63,323 nucleotides of DNA from an uncultured Duncaniella sp. Lineage in GTDB: Bacteria > Bacteroidota > Bacteroidia > Bacteroidales > Muribaculaceae. The notes beneath the pieces were generated by a model. That model did not search any database. It was given only the letters and a program-made list of their open reading frames with translations, and had not been told where the DNA came from. Shown piece by piece: positions 23,765 to 31,315 of this stretch. The position numbers were made by a program, and so were the translations under genes. Where the stretch lies: positions 1 through 63,323 of the forward strand of contig CAJUKP010000012.1 in the NCBI GenBank assembly GCA_910587165.1, read 5' to 3'. Numbering within the stretch: position 1 is the stretch's first letter; the number at the start of each line of letters is the position of its first letter.

Positions 23765-25110
23765 AAGCATCAGTTGTATTTATTACCGTGCTTATGCTTT
23801 GGAGCCAAGCATCATGCCAACTATCGAGATCTAACACAGATCCACAGCATGAGGTATACCCGGCAACGGCCTCAGACTCTATGTCTACAGTTAATCACAG
23901 CGAACAACTTGACCATGACAGGCAACCTGAAGTGGAAGAAGTGGAAACGGTGTATCTCGAAAAATCTGAGATAAAGAAGGTCGCATACGGACTCAATGGC
24001 TTCTCTCTTGACGTTGTAAGAAAACTTAGAAACAGACTGAGGCCAAATTATGTCATTTCTCCTCTTGGAGTGGCAATAAATCTGTCAATGACACTCAATG
24101 GAGCCAGCGGAGAAACAAAAGATGAAATAATTAAAATCCTCGGTCTGACACAAGATGATAACACAGTGTCTCTTCTCAACAGTTTCTGCAATCTTATCTC
24201 AAGCAATCTGAACAATCCCACTGATTCCGGATTATCGTCTTTATATACATCCTATTGGATACGTGACAAGTTCAGAATCAAAGATAGCTTTATAGAGACC
24301 TGTCGTAAACAATATCACACAAGTATATACGTAAGAGATCTTTCGACAGAAGCCACAATGCGCGAGATAAATGATCTGGTATCACAGAACACCAACGGAC
24401 TTATAAACAACTTCCTGTCAAGTCCCCTTAATCCGGCCACAAACGCCGCTCTGCTTAATACAATTTACCTCAAGGGGAAATGGGATACGCCGTTCAAGAA
24501 GGGTCAGACAAAAAAAGAAGTATTTCACAACTATGACGGTTCAGAAGGCAAATGTGACATGATGATCCAGAGAAACGAAGGATATCAGTTGAAAGAGTTT
24601 GATAATTTCAGGTTAATTCATTTTCCTATGGAGTCAGACAGATATGGTGTTGATATTCTGTTGCCTTGTAAAGGTAAAACTGTTGCTGAAAGCCTTACCG
24701 AATTGACATCCGAGAAATATACCAAGTGGAGAAACTGGTGTGACAGAATAGGTTGGGATATTATTAAAATCCCAAAATGGGAGATCGAGACTGAGACTCT
24801 TTTCAAGCCTACGCTCCAAAGGCTTGGTCTGAGATCGCTATTCGATTCGGAAGCTGATCTTTCAGGAATCACAGATCAGGAGCCGTTCTTTATCGGAGAC
24901 ATAATGCAGAAAGCCAAATTCATCGTGAATGAGGAAGGGGCCGAAGCTGCCGCCGCTACAATGGATATGGCCGTGGGTAGTACATTCGACGGGCCAAAGA
25001 AAACAGAGCCTACCGAGCTTATTATCGACCGCCCGTTCATGTATATCCTCACTGATACCCGGACCAACACCATCCTGTTTGTAGGTGAGATCAGGAAGTT
25101 TGACCCTTGA
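23761..25110 (+). CDS. Serpin (serine/cysteine protease inhibitor) lipoprotein
   Basis: 449 residues, with a lipoprotein signal (lipobox Cys20 in SQASC), a charged linker to about residue 70 and a full serpin fold. Family segments include YVISPLGVAINLSMTLNGASGETKDEI, NAALLNTIYLKGKWDTPF, the hinge FIVNEEGAEAAAAT and the closing DRPFMYILTDTRTNTILFVGEI. The hinge is rich in small residues, as in inhibitory serpins. Counting from the hinge as in alpha-1-antitrypsin puts P1-P1' near GS/T in MAVGSTF, but the C-terminal side of the loop is longer than usual, so this is uncertain. Coupled to the C10 peptidase gene by an ATGA overlap. Confidence 0.92.
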   Translation: MKASVVFITVLMLWSQASCQLSRSNTDPQHEVYPATASDSMSTVNHSEQLDHDRQPEVEEVETVYLEKSEIKKVAYGLNGFSLDVVRKLRNRLRPNYVISPLGVAINLSMTLNGASGETKDEIIKILGLTQDDNTVSLLNSFCNLISSNLNNPTDSGLSSLYTSYWIRDKFRIKDSFIETCRKQYHTSIYVRDLSTEATMREINDLVSQNTNGLINNFLSSPLNPATNAALLNTIYLKGKWDTPFKKGQTKKEVFHNYDGSEGKCDMMIQRNEGYQLKEFDNFRLIHFPMESDRYGVDILLPCKGKTVAESLTELTSEKYTKWRNWCDRIGWDIIKIPKWEIETETLFKPTLQRLGLRSLFDSEADLSGITDQEPFFIGDIMQKAKFIVNEEGAEAAAATMDMAVGSTFDGPKKTEPTELIIDRPFMYILTDTRTNTILFVGEIRKFDP

Positions 25111-25170
25111 ATGCCTTATTGGCCGGAATGATAATTCTGACGAATTTTTCGGCTCAAAACCATCTGAAAA

Positions 25171-25202
25171 TTTGCACGTATGTCGGAATTTTTGTAATTT
25201 TG
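25171..25202 (+). promoter_or_regulatory. Promoter of rpsU
   Basis: TTTG (25171-25174), 20 nt, TAATTTTG (25195-25202), giving a leader of about 75 nt. Confidence 0.8.
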
Positions 25203-25214
25203 CCCCGCAAAAGT

Positions 25215-25235
25215 GGAAAGGAGCGATCTCCTTCC
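25215..25235 (+). promoter_or_regulatory. rpsU leader hairpin containing AAGGAG
   Basis: AAGGAG (25218-25223), loop CGAT, CTCCTT (25228-25233), with flanking GG/CC that can extend the stem around a bulged A. It is near the predicted 5' end of the mRNA. The stem hides an anti-SD-complementary sequence, while the actual rpsU start has no SD nearby. Confidence 0.5.
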
Positions 25236-25282
25236 GCCAAGCCATTAATTATTAACTAAATCCAACCAACCAAAGAAACGAC

Positions 25283-25474
25283 ATGATCATCGTACAAGTA
25301 AAAGAAGGTGAGAACATCGAGAAGGCTCTCAAGAAATTCAAACGTAAATTTGAAAAGACCGGCGTTGTACGCGAACTCCGCTCACGTCAGGCCTTCCAGA
25401 AGCCCTCTGTGACAAACCGCAAGAAGATGATGAAGGCTGTCTATGTACAGCACCTCCGTGCCAACGAGGAGTAA
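25283..25474 (+). CDS. rpsU: 30S ribosomal protein S21 (bS21)
   Basis: 63 residues, MIIVQVKEGENIEKALKKFK at the N-terminus and a basic RKKMMKAVYVQHLRANEE end. In Bacteroidia ribosomes bS21 helps sequester the 3' end of 16S rRNA, which explains why this group rarely uses Shine-Dalgarno sites. The ATG follows AT-rich leader sequence with no SD. It stands alone with its own promoter. Confidence 0.98.
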   Translation: MIIVQVKEGENIEKALKKFKRKFEKTGVVRELRSRQAFQKPSVTNRKKMMKAVYVQHLRANEE

Positions 25475-25508
25475 TCGTCCGGATCGTCCCCAAAAGTTCC
25501 AACCAACC

Positions 25509-25517
25509 GAAAGGAGG
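25509..25517 (+). other. Orphan perfect anti-SD complement downstream of rpsU
   Basis: GAAAGGAGG is complementary over nine bases to the expected 3' end of Bacteroidetes 16S rRNA. It lies 34 nt after the rpsU stop and no credible start codon follows at SD distance. It may belong to an rpsU 3' untranslated region or be chance. Confidence 0.35.
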
Positions 25518-25644
25518 CTGCAATAACCCGAAAGGGAGTCACACACCTTAATTTATTTGCATATAAATCATACGACCCACCATGGCGGTGAGGATTTTCT
25601 CCGGACAACGGACGAAAATTCTTCATCGCTATTGTTATGACCTT

Positions 25645-27633
25645 ATGAACCGTTTCTGCCATACAATTCTCATGATACTCATCCTCGCGGCCATTGCCAC
25701 GGGGTGTGGGTCTATGGCAGAGAGCAGTCCGGAAGCTATCTACCGTGCTGACGGAATAGAGGTCTACAACGACAGCATAATACTTGACGGGAAAGAATAT
25801 AATGCCACGCCATCCAACGGAATCACCGGAACGGAGACATACAAGGCCGACAGCGCCGCACTCCCCGGACCGGCGCTTGTCTCCGGTTCCCGTATGGCCG
25901 ACGCCCTGTTTGCAAAAGCTCTCGGCGGGATTGATCATGACGTGACCGTCACGGCGACAGACATATTCCTCTCGCTCGCACTCCTGTGTCCTGAAGCCTC
26001 GATGGAGAGACTGCGCAATCTGCCGCCGGACGGTGCATGGGCTGCCGCTGCATGGGAAGTCTACTGTGTCACCGGAGACCGCAAATGGCTCAAGGAGTCC
26101 TACTCAGTCATATCCGGATGGCTCACAGACACCCGCGGACAGGAAACAATCTCGACAGGCATCCCGGAATATATGCAGCCTGTCAGCGACTACTTTCCAC
26201 GGCGGATGGAAGAGGTGGATCTCATTCAGGTGAGATCACTCGGAACAAACACATGGCGGTTCCGCGCGCTCGAAGTAGCGGCTCTGATGGCAGGTGAGCT
26301 CGGACTCAAGGAGGAGAACACACTGCGCCACCGTGCCGGGGCACTGCGCGAGGCCATAAACGACACATTCTGGGAACCGGCCATGAGCTGCTACGGACAA
26401 TATCTCTACGGGGATATGTATCCCATCCTGTCGTCAGCCTCCGACAATTACGCCGGGGCGCTATGTCTGATCTTCGGCATAGCCACCTGGGAAATGGCTC
26501 AGGCAAATGTGGAATCGACCGTGACACTCCCGCGCGGCATCCCGGTCACCTACCCCTCCCTCCGACCCGAAGGGGTGATCATACCGGCGGTGCAGGCACT
26601 CCACGGCATAGCGGCGGCGGCAGTGCATGACCAGTCGGCCCTTCGCCAGGCCACAGGCACACTATGGGCATCCATGCTTTCCGGCAATGATGCTTCAGCA
26701 TGGCCGGCCCTGCTTCTGCGGGGAATACTCGGCATATCACTCTCGCCCGACGGCATCACAGTCAATCCATTTATCCCGGCCATATTCTCCCCCTCGCGCA
26801 CCCTCAGGGGGCTCAGATACCGCGATGCGGTGATCGACATAACCATCAACGGCACCGGCGACCGCATCGCCTCGGCCACTCTCGACGGCACTCCGGCAAT
26901 GTCGGCCTTCATACCGGCCGACATCAGCGGACACCACACACTGACAATCACCCTCACAGGCAACACCCTTCACGCACGTGAGCTCAACATTGCCAAGGAT
27001 GCAGCCATGCCACCGACACCGAAAGTGATCTGGCACACATCCCGCGAGGCCACCATCGCCGACAGGACTCCGGACACCGGATATGACGTCTATGTGAACG
27101 GAGTGATGACCGAGAGCCTCCGTGGCGACACTTATTCGGTGAGCGGCGGCGGCACACAGGTCATCGACATCGTGCCGGTGACGACAACAAAACGTCCGGT
27201 GGCAGGGTTCTCCCCAGCCCCGCACGTATGCGCCTCACCCATAGATATCATCTCGATTCCGGCATCCACCATCACCCCGCGCCGCTCACCCCTCCACCTT
27301 ATCAGACACAAGGAGACAGCCACACGCTACATCGAGCTGGCCGCACGCCACAACACACGGCTCACATTCTATGTCAACGCCCCGTCGGCAGGCGAATATT
27401 TCCTTCACATACTCTACTCCAACGGAACCGGCGAGACTGCAGTGCGCACCGTCGAGGTCAACTCCCGGCCGGGAGGCACGATAGTATGCCCGCCTGTGAG
27501 GAAAGGCGACTGGGTCACCACCGGTCCGTCGACCACGATCACGGTCCGGCTGAAAGAGGGGCAGAACAAACTGTCACTCTATTACGTCAACACCACAATT
27601 CTGCTCAACGAGATAAAACTTCTGAAGAAATGA
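25645..27633 (+). CDS. Lipoprotein with (alpha/alpha)6 six-hairpin glycosidase-like domain
   Basis: 662 residues. The ATG at 25645 gives a lipoprotein signal with lipobox Cys21 (AIATGC); an upstream in-frame ATG would bury it. The central region (about 75-400) is rich in paired helices with aromatic and acidic residues (AAAWEVYCVTGDRKWLKES, TNTWRFRALEVAALM, NDTFWEPAMSCYGQYLYGD), resembling six-hairpin glycosidases such as MGH1-like, GH63 or GH78 relatives. The C-terminal part (about 400-660) is beta-rich and ends with a possible carbohydrate-binding domain. The specific activity is not identifiable. The next gene overlaps its stop. Confidence 0.65.
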   Translation: MNRFCHTILMILILAAIATGCGSMAESSPEAIYRADGIEVYNDSIILDGKEYNATPSNGITGTETYKADSAALPGPALVSGSRMADALFAKALGGIDHDVTVTATDIFLSLALLCPEASMERLRNLPPDGAWAAAAWEVYCVTGDRKWLKESYSVISGWLTDTRGQETISTGIPEYMQPVSDYFPRRMEEVDLIQVRSLGTNTWRFRALEVAALMAGELGLKEENTLRHRAGALREAINDTFWEPAMSCYGQYLYGDMYPILSSASDNYAGALCLIFGIATWEMAQANVESTVTLPRGIPVTYPSLRPEGVIIPAVQALHGIAAAAVHDQSALRQATGTLWASMLSGNDASAWPALLLRGILGISLSPDGITVNPFIPAIFSPSRTLRGLRYRDAVIDITINGTGDRIASATLDGTPAMSAFIPADISGHHTLTITLTGNTLHARELNIAKDAAMPPTPKVIWHTSREATIADRTPDTGYDVYVNGVMTESLRGDTYSVSGGGTQVIDIVPVTTTKRPVAGFSPAPHVCASPIDIISIPASTITPRRSPLHLIRHKETATRYIELAARHNTRLTFYVNAPSAGEYFLHILYSNGTGETAVRTVEVNSRPGGTIVCPPVRKGDWVTTGPSTTITVRLKEGQNKLSLYYVNTTILLNEIKLLKK

Positions 27634-28142
27634 AACGCATCGGAATCCTCTCCGACACCCACTCATGCTGGGACGACCGTTACGCCATCCACTTTGCCGG
27701 TTGTGACGAGATATGGCACGCAGGCGATATCGGCGACATCACCATCATACAACGACTCGAGGAGGTGGCCCCGGTGGTCAGGGCCGTGCGCGGCAACATA
27801 GATCATGGCGACGTTTGCCGGAGATGCCGCGAGGCGGAGTGCTTCGAGACCGAAGGGATACGCATCTGGCTCACACATATCGGAGGATATCCCGGAAAGT
27901 ATGCGCCGGGGCTGGCACGCACCCTGGCAGAAAACAGGATAAACCTGTTCGTATGTGGGCACAGCCACATACTGAAAGTGATGCCTGACGCCCGCCTCGG
28001 GCTTCTGCACATCAATCCGGGAGCCGCCGGCTATCATGGATGGCAGACAGTGCGCACACTCGTGAAACTCACCCTCGACAACGGACACATGGGCGAACTC
28101 GATGTGATCGAACTGGGCAAACGTGGCTCCGTCACACCATAG
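27630..28142 (+). CDS. Metallophosphoesterase, YfcE/MJ0936 family
   Basis: 170 residues with the calcineurin-like motifs in order: SDTH (8-11), HAGDIGD (about 30-36), RGNIDHG (about 53-59), LTHIGG and CGHSH. These bind a di-metal site; the small size matches YfcE-type phosphodiesterases, whose natural substrates are not settled. The ATG overlaps the stop of the glycosidase-like lipoprotein gene (ATGA), so the two are coupled, although one product is exported and the other is cytoplasmic. The 3' end overlaps the convergent M16 gene by 11 nt. Confidence 0.92.
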   Translation: MKRIGILSDTHSCWDDRYAIHFAGCDEIWHAGDIGDITIIQRLEEVAPVVRAVRGNIDHGDVCRRCREAECFETEGIRIWLTHIGGYPGKYAPGLARTLAENRINLFVCGHSHILKVMPDARLGLLHINPGAAGYHGWQTVRTLVKLTLDNGHMGELDVIELGKRGSVTP

Positions 28143-29349
28143 TGAGACGCGACAGTTCCAGACGGGAAGCACACCGGCGGATATCCTGCAGAGTGACACC
28201 ACGGATGGCATCAAGAATCTCACGTCCGGTCATGGCGTGGCCGAGATAGAGTGTGCTGCGGGCCATTGACAGAGCCGACTGCTCGGTCTGGGTGGAGGCC
28301 ACTGTGAGCTGTCCGATATATTGTGTCTTGGCTTCATTGAGTTTCCGCTCTGTGAGTTTCCCATCGCGCAACGGAGCAATGACATCATCAACCAGACGGC
28401 AGCAACGGGCCACATCCCCCTCATCGCAGCCGAAGTATATTGTAAACAGTCCGGTGTCGGTCATAAGTGACGTGGATGCGTCTATGGTATAGACCAGCCC
28501 GCGACGCTCGCGCAGGGCCACATTGAGAAGCGAGTTCATCCCTGGGCCGCCGAGCAGATTGGTCAGCAGCGACATGGCATAGCGCATGGGATCATGCAGG
28601 CCGTCTATCCTCGCGCCAAGCACAGTGTGGGCCTGATGGCTTCCGATATTCTTTACCGTGGAGAAAGCCGGCACCTCTACCGGAGCCACCCGCCCACGCG
28701 GGACGTCAGGACGGGTGAGCGTGGAGAAATAGCGTTCGGCAAGCCTGACAAAACGGTCCGGACTCTCCGGGCCGGAATAGAACAGCACCATCTCTCCGGG
28801 GGTATAGAAACGCTCAAGCCAGTCGCGGCACACCGAAGAGTCAAGACAGTCCACGCTCTCGCGCGAACCGAGTATCGGATGGGCCAGTGTGGAACCGGCA
28901 TAGACCATCTCCTCGAAATCATCGAATATCCCCTCGGACGGAATGTCGAGATAGGTGTCAATCTCGTCACACACCACCTGCCGCTCCCTCTCGATCTCCA
29001 CGGCCGGGAAACATGATCCCTCCACAAGGTCGGAAATCAGGTCGAGGGCACGGGCCAGATTCCCTTTCGGGAAAGTGGAATAGAGCATCGTCTCCTCTTT
29101 GGTGGTGTAGGCATTCAGCTCGCCACCCACACGCTCCATCCGGTTGAGGATATGCCACGCGCGACGGCGCGATGTGCCTTTGAATATGGTATGTTCCACG
29201 AAATGGGCCAATCCGTAGTGGCCCGGGGCCTCGTCGCGGCTTCCGGCATTGACCGCGAGGCCGCAATGCTCCACGGCAGCTCCCCCGCGGCGGCGCATCA
29301 CAATGCGCAGGCCGGTCGAAAGTGTGGCGTAATGAAATTCCTGTTCCAT
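28132..29349 (-). CDS. M16 family zinc metallopeptidase (processing-peptidase-like)
   Basis: 405 residues. The inverted zinc motif HFVEH is at residues 49-53 and the third ligand E129 lies 76 residues after the last His, the exact spacing of the pitrilysin/MPP clan. The C-terminal half contains the inactive M16 repeat with the RERRGLVYTIDAS substrate-binding segment. No signal peptide, so likely cytoplasmic, like the PqqL/YmxG-type single-chain proteins that dimerise. Own promoter just upstream; not obviously linked to neighbours. Confidence 0.93.
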   Translation of the reverse strand: MEQEFHYATLSTGLRIVMRRRGGAAVEHCGLAVNAGSRDEAPGHYGLAHFVEHTIFKGTSRRRAWHILNRMERVGGELNAYTTKEETMLYSTFPKGNLARALDLISDLVEGSCFPAVEIERERQVVCDEIDTYLDIPSEGIFDDFEEMVYAGSTLAHPILGSRESVDCLDSSVCRDWLERFYTPGEMVLFYSGPESPDRFVRLAERYFSTLTRPDVPRGRVAPVEVPAFSTVKNIGSHQAHTVLGARIDGLHDPMRYAMSLLTNLLGGPGMNSLLNVALRERRGLVYTIDASTSLMTDTGLFTIYFGCDEGDVARCCRLVDDVIAPLRDGKLTERKLNEAKTQYIGQLTVASTQTEQSALSMARSTLYLGHAMTGREILDAIRGVTLQDIRRCASRLELSRLTMV

Positions 29350-29357
29350 AACAGGTG

Positions 29358-29389
29358 CAAAATTACTCCATTATCCGCTATTATCCAAG
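29358..29389 (-). promoter_or_regulatory. Promoter of the M16 peptidase gene
   Basis: Minus strand CTTG (29386-29389), 20 nt, TAATTTTG (29358-29365), only 9 nt before the ATG at 29349. The mRNA would be nearly leaderless. Confidence 0.6.
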
Positions 29390-29421
29390 AAAAACAGAGC
29401 CGCCCCGTCTTTTGATGAAAA

Positions 29422-29473
29422 ACGGGCGGTGTCCGGGTCTGCTTTTTCACAGCTTTTCCCGGACACCGTCTGT
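29422..29473 (-). terminator. Terminator after the BspA-like gene
   Basis: GGTGTCCGGG (29428-29437) pairs with CCCGGACACC (29458-29467) and the stem can be extended outward by six more pairs with two G-U. On the minus strand it is followed by a run of T. It lies 22 nt beyond the BspA-like stop at 29495. Confidence 0.7.
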
Positions 29474-29494
29474 ATTCCTCCTGCAGCGGCAATC

Positions 29495-30838
29495 CTATTG
29501 ATGGATATATTTCTTTCCGCCCTTGATGTAGAGATGACCCTTGAGGGGATTTGTCACGCGGCGCCCCATGAGATCATATATCACCCCGGCATCCGCCCCT
29601 CCACTGCCGGCGGCATCAAAGACATCCCCGATTCCCGAGGTCGGATCCTCGGCTATGTTGGTGAAATAATTCCAGCCCGGACTTGTGCGGTAAGCCTCCA
29701 CCGATCCGGCAGGAACATAGACAGGGGTATCGGGTGAGACCACCTCGAAGAATGGATAGTATTCGAGGCCAACCACCATCGGTGGCACAGGTCTGAGCGA
29801 GCGGATATTCCTCAGTTTCTGCGGAGCAGACTGGTCAAAACACAGGAATCCGAGTTCACCTACACTCTCCGGAATCACAATTTCCTCCAACGCATTGTGG
29901 ATGAAGGCCGACGGCCAGATGCTTGTGACAGTTCCCGGTATTTTCAGTTCAGTCAGCGATTCACAGCCGGCGAACGCCAGATCCCAGATCTCCTTCAATC
30001 CGTCTGGCAGCACAAGCTCCCTGAGCGATGGACTGAAATCGGCAAAGGCTTCGGGTATACGCTCCACCCTCGAGCCTTCGGCAAACACTATGCTCACCAG
30101 ATCAGGACATAGCTGAAACGCATAGCTCTCTACCGATCGGCATGACGCCGGGATCACAACCCTCTCGATATGGCTTCCGTTGAAAGCCCAGCGCTCTATC
30201 ACTTCGACCCCTTCGGGAATCTTTATCTCCTTGCAGTTCACACCTGTATTTTTAAAGGCATGGCTCCCTATGACCTTGAGTGTTGACGGAAGCTTGAACT
30301 CCGTCACAGCCGTGCAATTCATGAAGCACTCCCCCTTGATCTCCTCAATACCTTCAGGGATGACCAGAGGAGCACCCTCAAGATACCTGCAGTTCTCGAA
30401 CGCACCTCCGCCCAGATCCCTGACTGTCTGCGGGATATCTATGGAGGTGATATTGAGATTTGCAAACGCATCTGTTCCGATCCGCTCGAGATTCTCCGGC
30501 AGGACTATCGCTGTGAGCTTGAGCCTCGTGACGGTCGATTTCCCCGACTCACCAGTGTCAAGGAATGCTCTATCCGGAATCTCATTATTCGCCGGAAGTG
30601 CCTTTGAAAGATCGAGGGAGGCGAGCGCTCCCGAAAACGAGCATTTCCAGAGAGTGTTGAAGTCTCGCTTGTTCATCGGACCCGCTACCGAAAGCTCCTC
30701 GACAGTCATAGCCTTATCACCGAGTATGCTCTTCAGGGTTCCCGGCTCTGTCAGAGTGACATCAAGACGGGATGTCTGTGCAAAGACGCACTCGCACCCC
30801 GCCACCAGCAGAGACAAAAGAATTGTAGTGAACCTCAT
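29495..30838 (-). CDS. BspA-like leucine-rich repeat surface protein
   Basis: 447 residues with a Sec signal peptide (cleaved after ECVFAQ). From about residue 90 to 370 it has LRR_5 (BspA/TpLRR) repeats, seen as recurring IPEGVEVIERWAFNGS, LPSTLKVIGSHAFKNTG-type units. Residues 420-447 (YDLMGRRVTNPLKG...YIKGGKKYI) resemble the C-terminal YDL-GR-V / GLYI-GKK tail seen in many exported Bacteroidales proteins. BspA relatives bind host matrix proteins, but the ligand here is unknown. It is 24 nt after a small lipoprotein gene, likely in the same transcript, and ends at a terminator. Confidence 0.88.
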   Translation of the reverse strand: MRFTTILLSLLVAGCECVFAQTSRLDVTLTEPGTLKSILGDKAMTVEELSVAGPMNKRDFNTLWKCSFSGALASLDLSKALPANNEIPDRAFLDTGESGKSTVTRLKLTAIVLPENLERIGTDAFANLNITSIDIPQTVRDLGGGAFENCRYLEGAPLVIPEGIEEIKGECFMNCTAVTEFKLPSTLKVIGSHAFKNTGVNCKEIKIPEGVEVIERWAFNGSHIERVVIPASCRSVESYAFQLCPDLVSIVFAEGSRVERIPEAFADFSPSLRELVLPDGLKEIWDLAFAGCESLTELKIPGTVTSIWPSAFIHNALEEIVIPESVGELGFLCFDQSAPQKLRNIRSLRPVPPMVVGLEYYPFFEVVSPDTPVYVPAGSVEAYRTSPGWNYFTNIAEDPTSGIGDVFDAAGSGGADAGVIYDLMGRRVTNPLKGHLYIKGGKKYIHQ

Positions 30839-30862
30839 GGTATATATTCTATGATTACAATT

Positions 30863-31069
30863 TTAAAGACGTTCGCCCGTAAGAACCGGTGATGTTGCGG
30901 TCTGAGCCGATTCGGGCTCGTGGCCATCAGGCAAACTATCGTTTGGACACAGATAATCAACATGGTCATTGATCATATTCCGCAAATCCGGCTCAGTGGA
31001 GCAAGATACGAAAAGAATGAAAGCAATGATGCCGATTGAGAAAATTCCTACTACTGAAAAGCGTTTCAT
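30863..31069 (-). CDS. Small hypothetical lipoprotein
   Basis: 68 residues: a signal peptide with lipobox ending at Cys23 (LFVSCS) and a short acidic, Pro/Ser-rich mature peptide with no recognised domain. A -7 element lies 34 nt upstream and the BspA-like gene follows 24 nt downstream. It may be a secreted partner or small surface peptide; function is not inferred. Confidence 0.6.
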   Translation of the reverse strand: MKRFSVVGIFSIGIIAFILFVSCSTEPDLRNMINDHVDYLCPNDSLPDGHEPESAQTATSPVLTGERL

Positions 31070-31102
31070 GGATGAATGTAATTTTAGGGGTTTGAATTAG
31101 TG

Positions 31103-31110
31103 CAAAATTA
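31103..31110 (-). promoter_or_regulatory. -7 element for small lipoprotein-BspA unit
   Basis: TAATTTTG on the minus strand, 34 nt before the ATG at 31069. No matching -33 TTTG at the expected spacing. The rest of 31111-31315 is AT-rich and shows nothing further. Confidence 0.5.
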
Positions 31111-31315
31111 GTGAATTAATACAGCTTTCGCCTTGAAACAAGCAAAAAAAGTCTATCACAAAACAAAACCAACACTTTATAAATCAATACTTTATACAAC
31201 TACTACAATGACAAATCTATCATCAAGCATTATTTGTGGAGTGAAGGGTATGAATTGTTATGATTTAGGGTGATGATTTGTTAAATATCCAATTCATGGC
31301 AGGTCCCCGAAGCGA

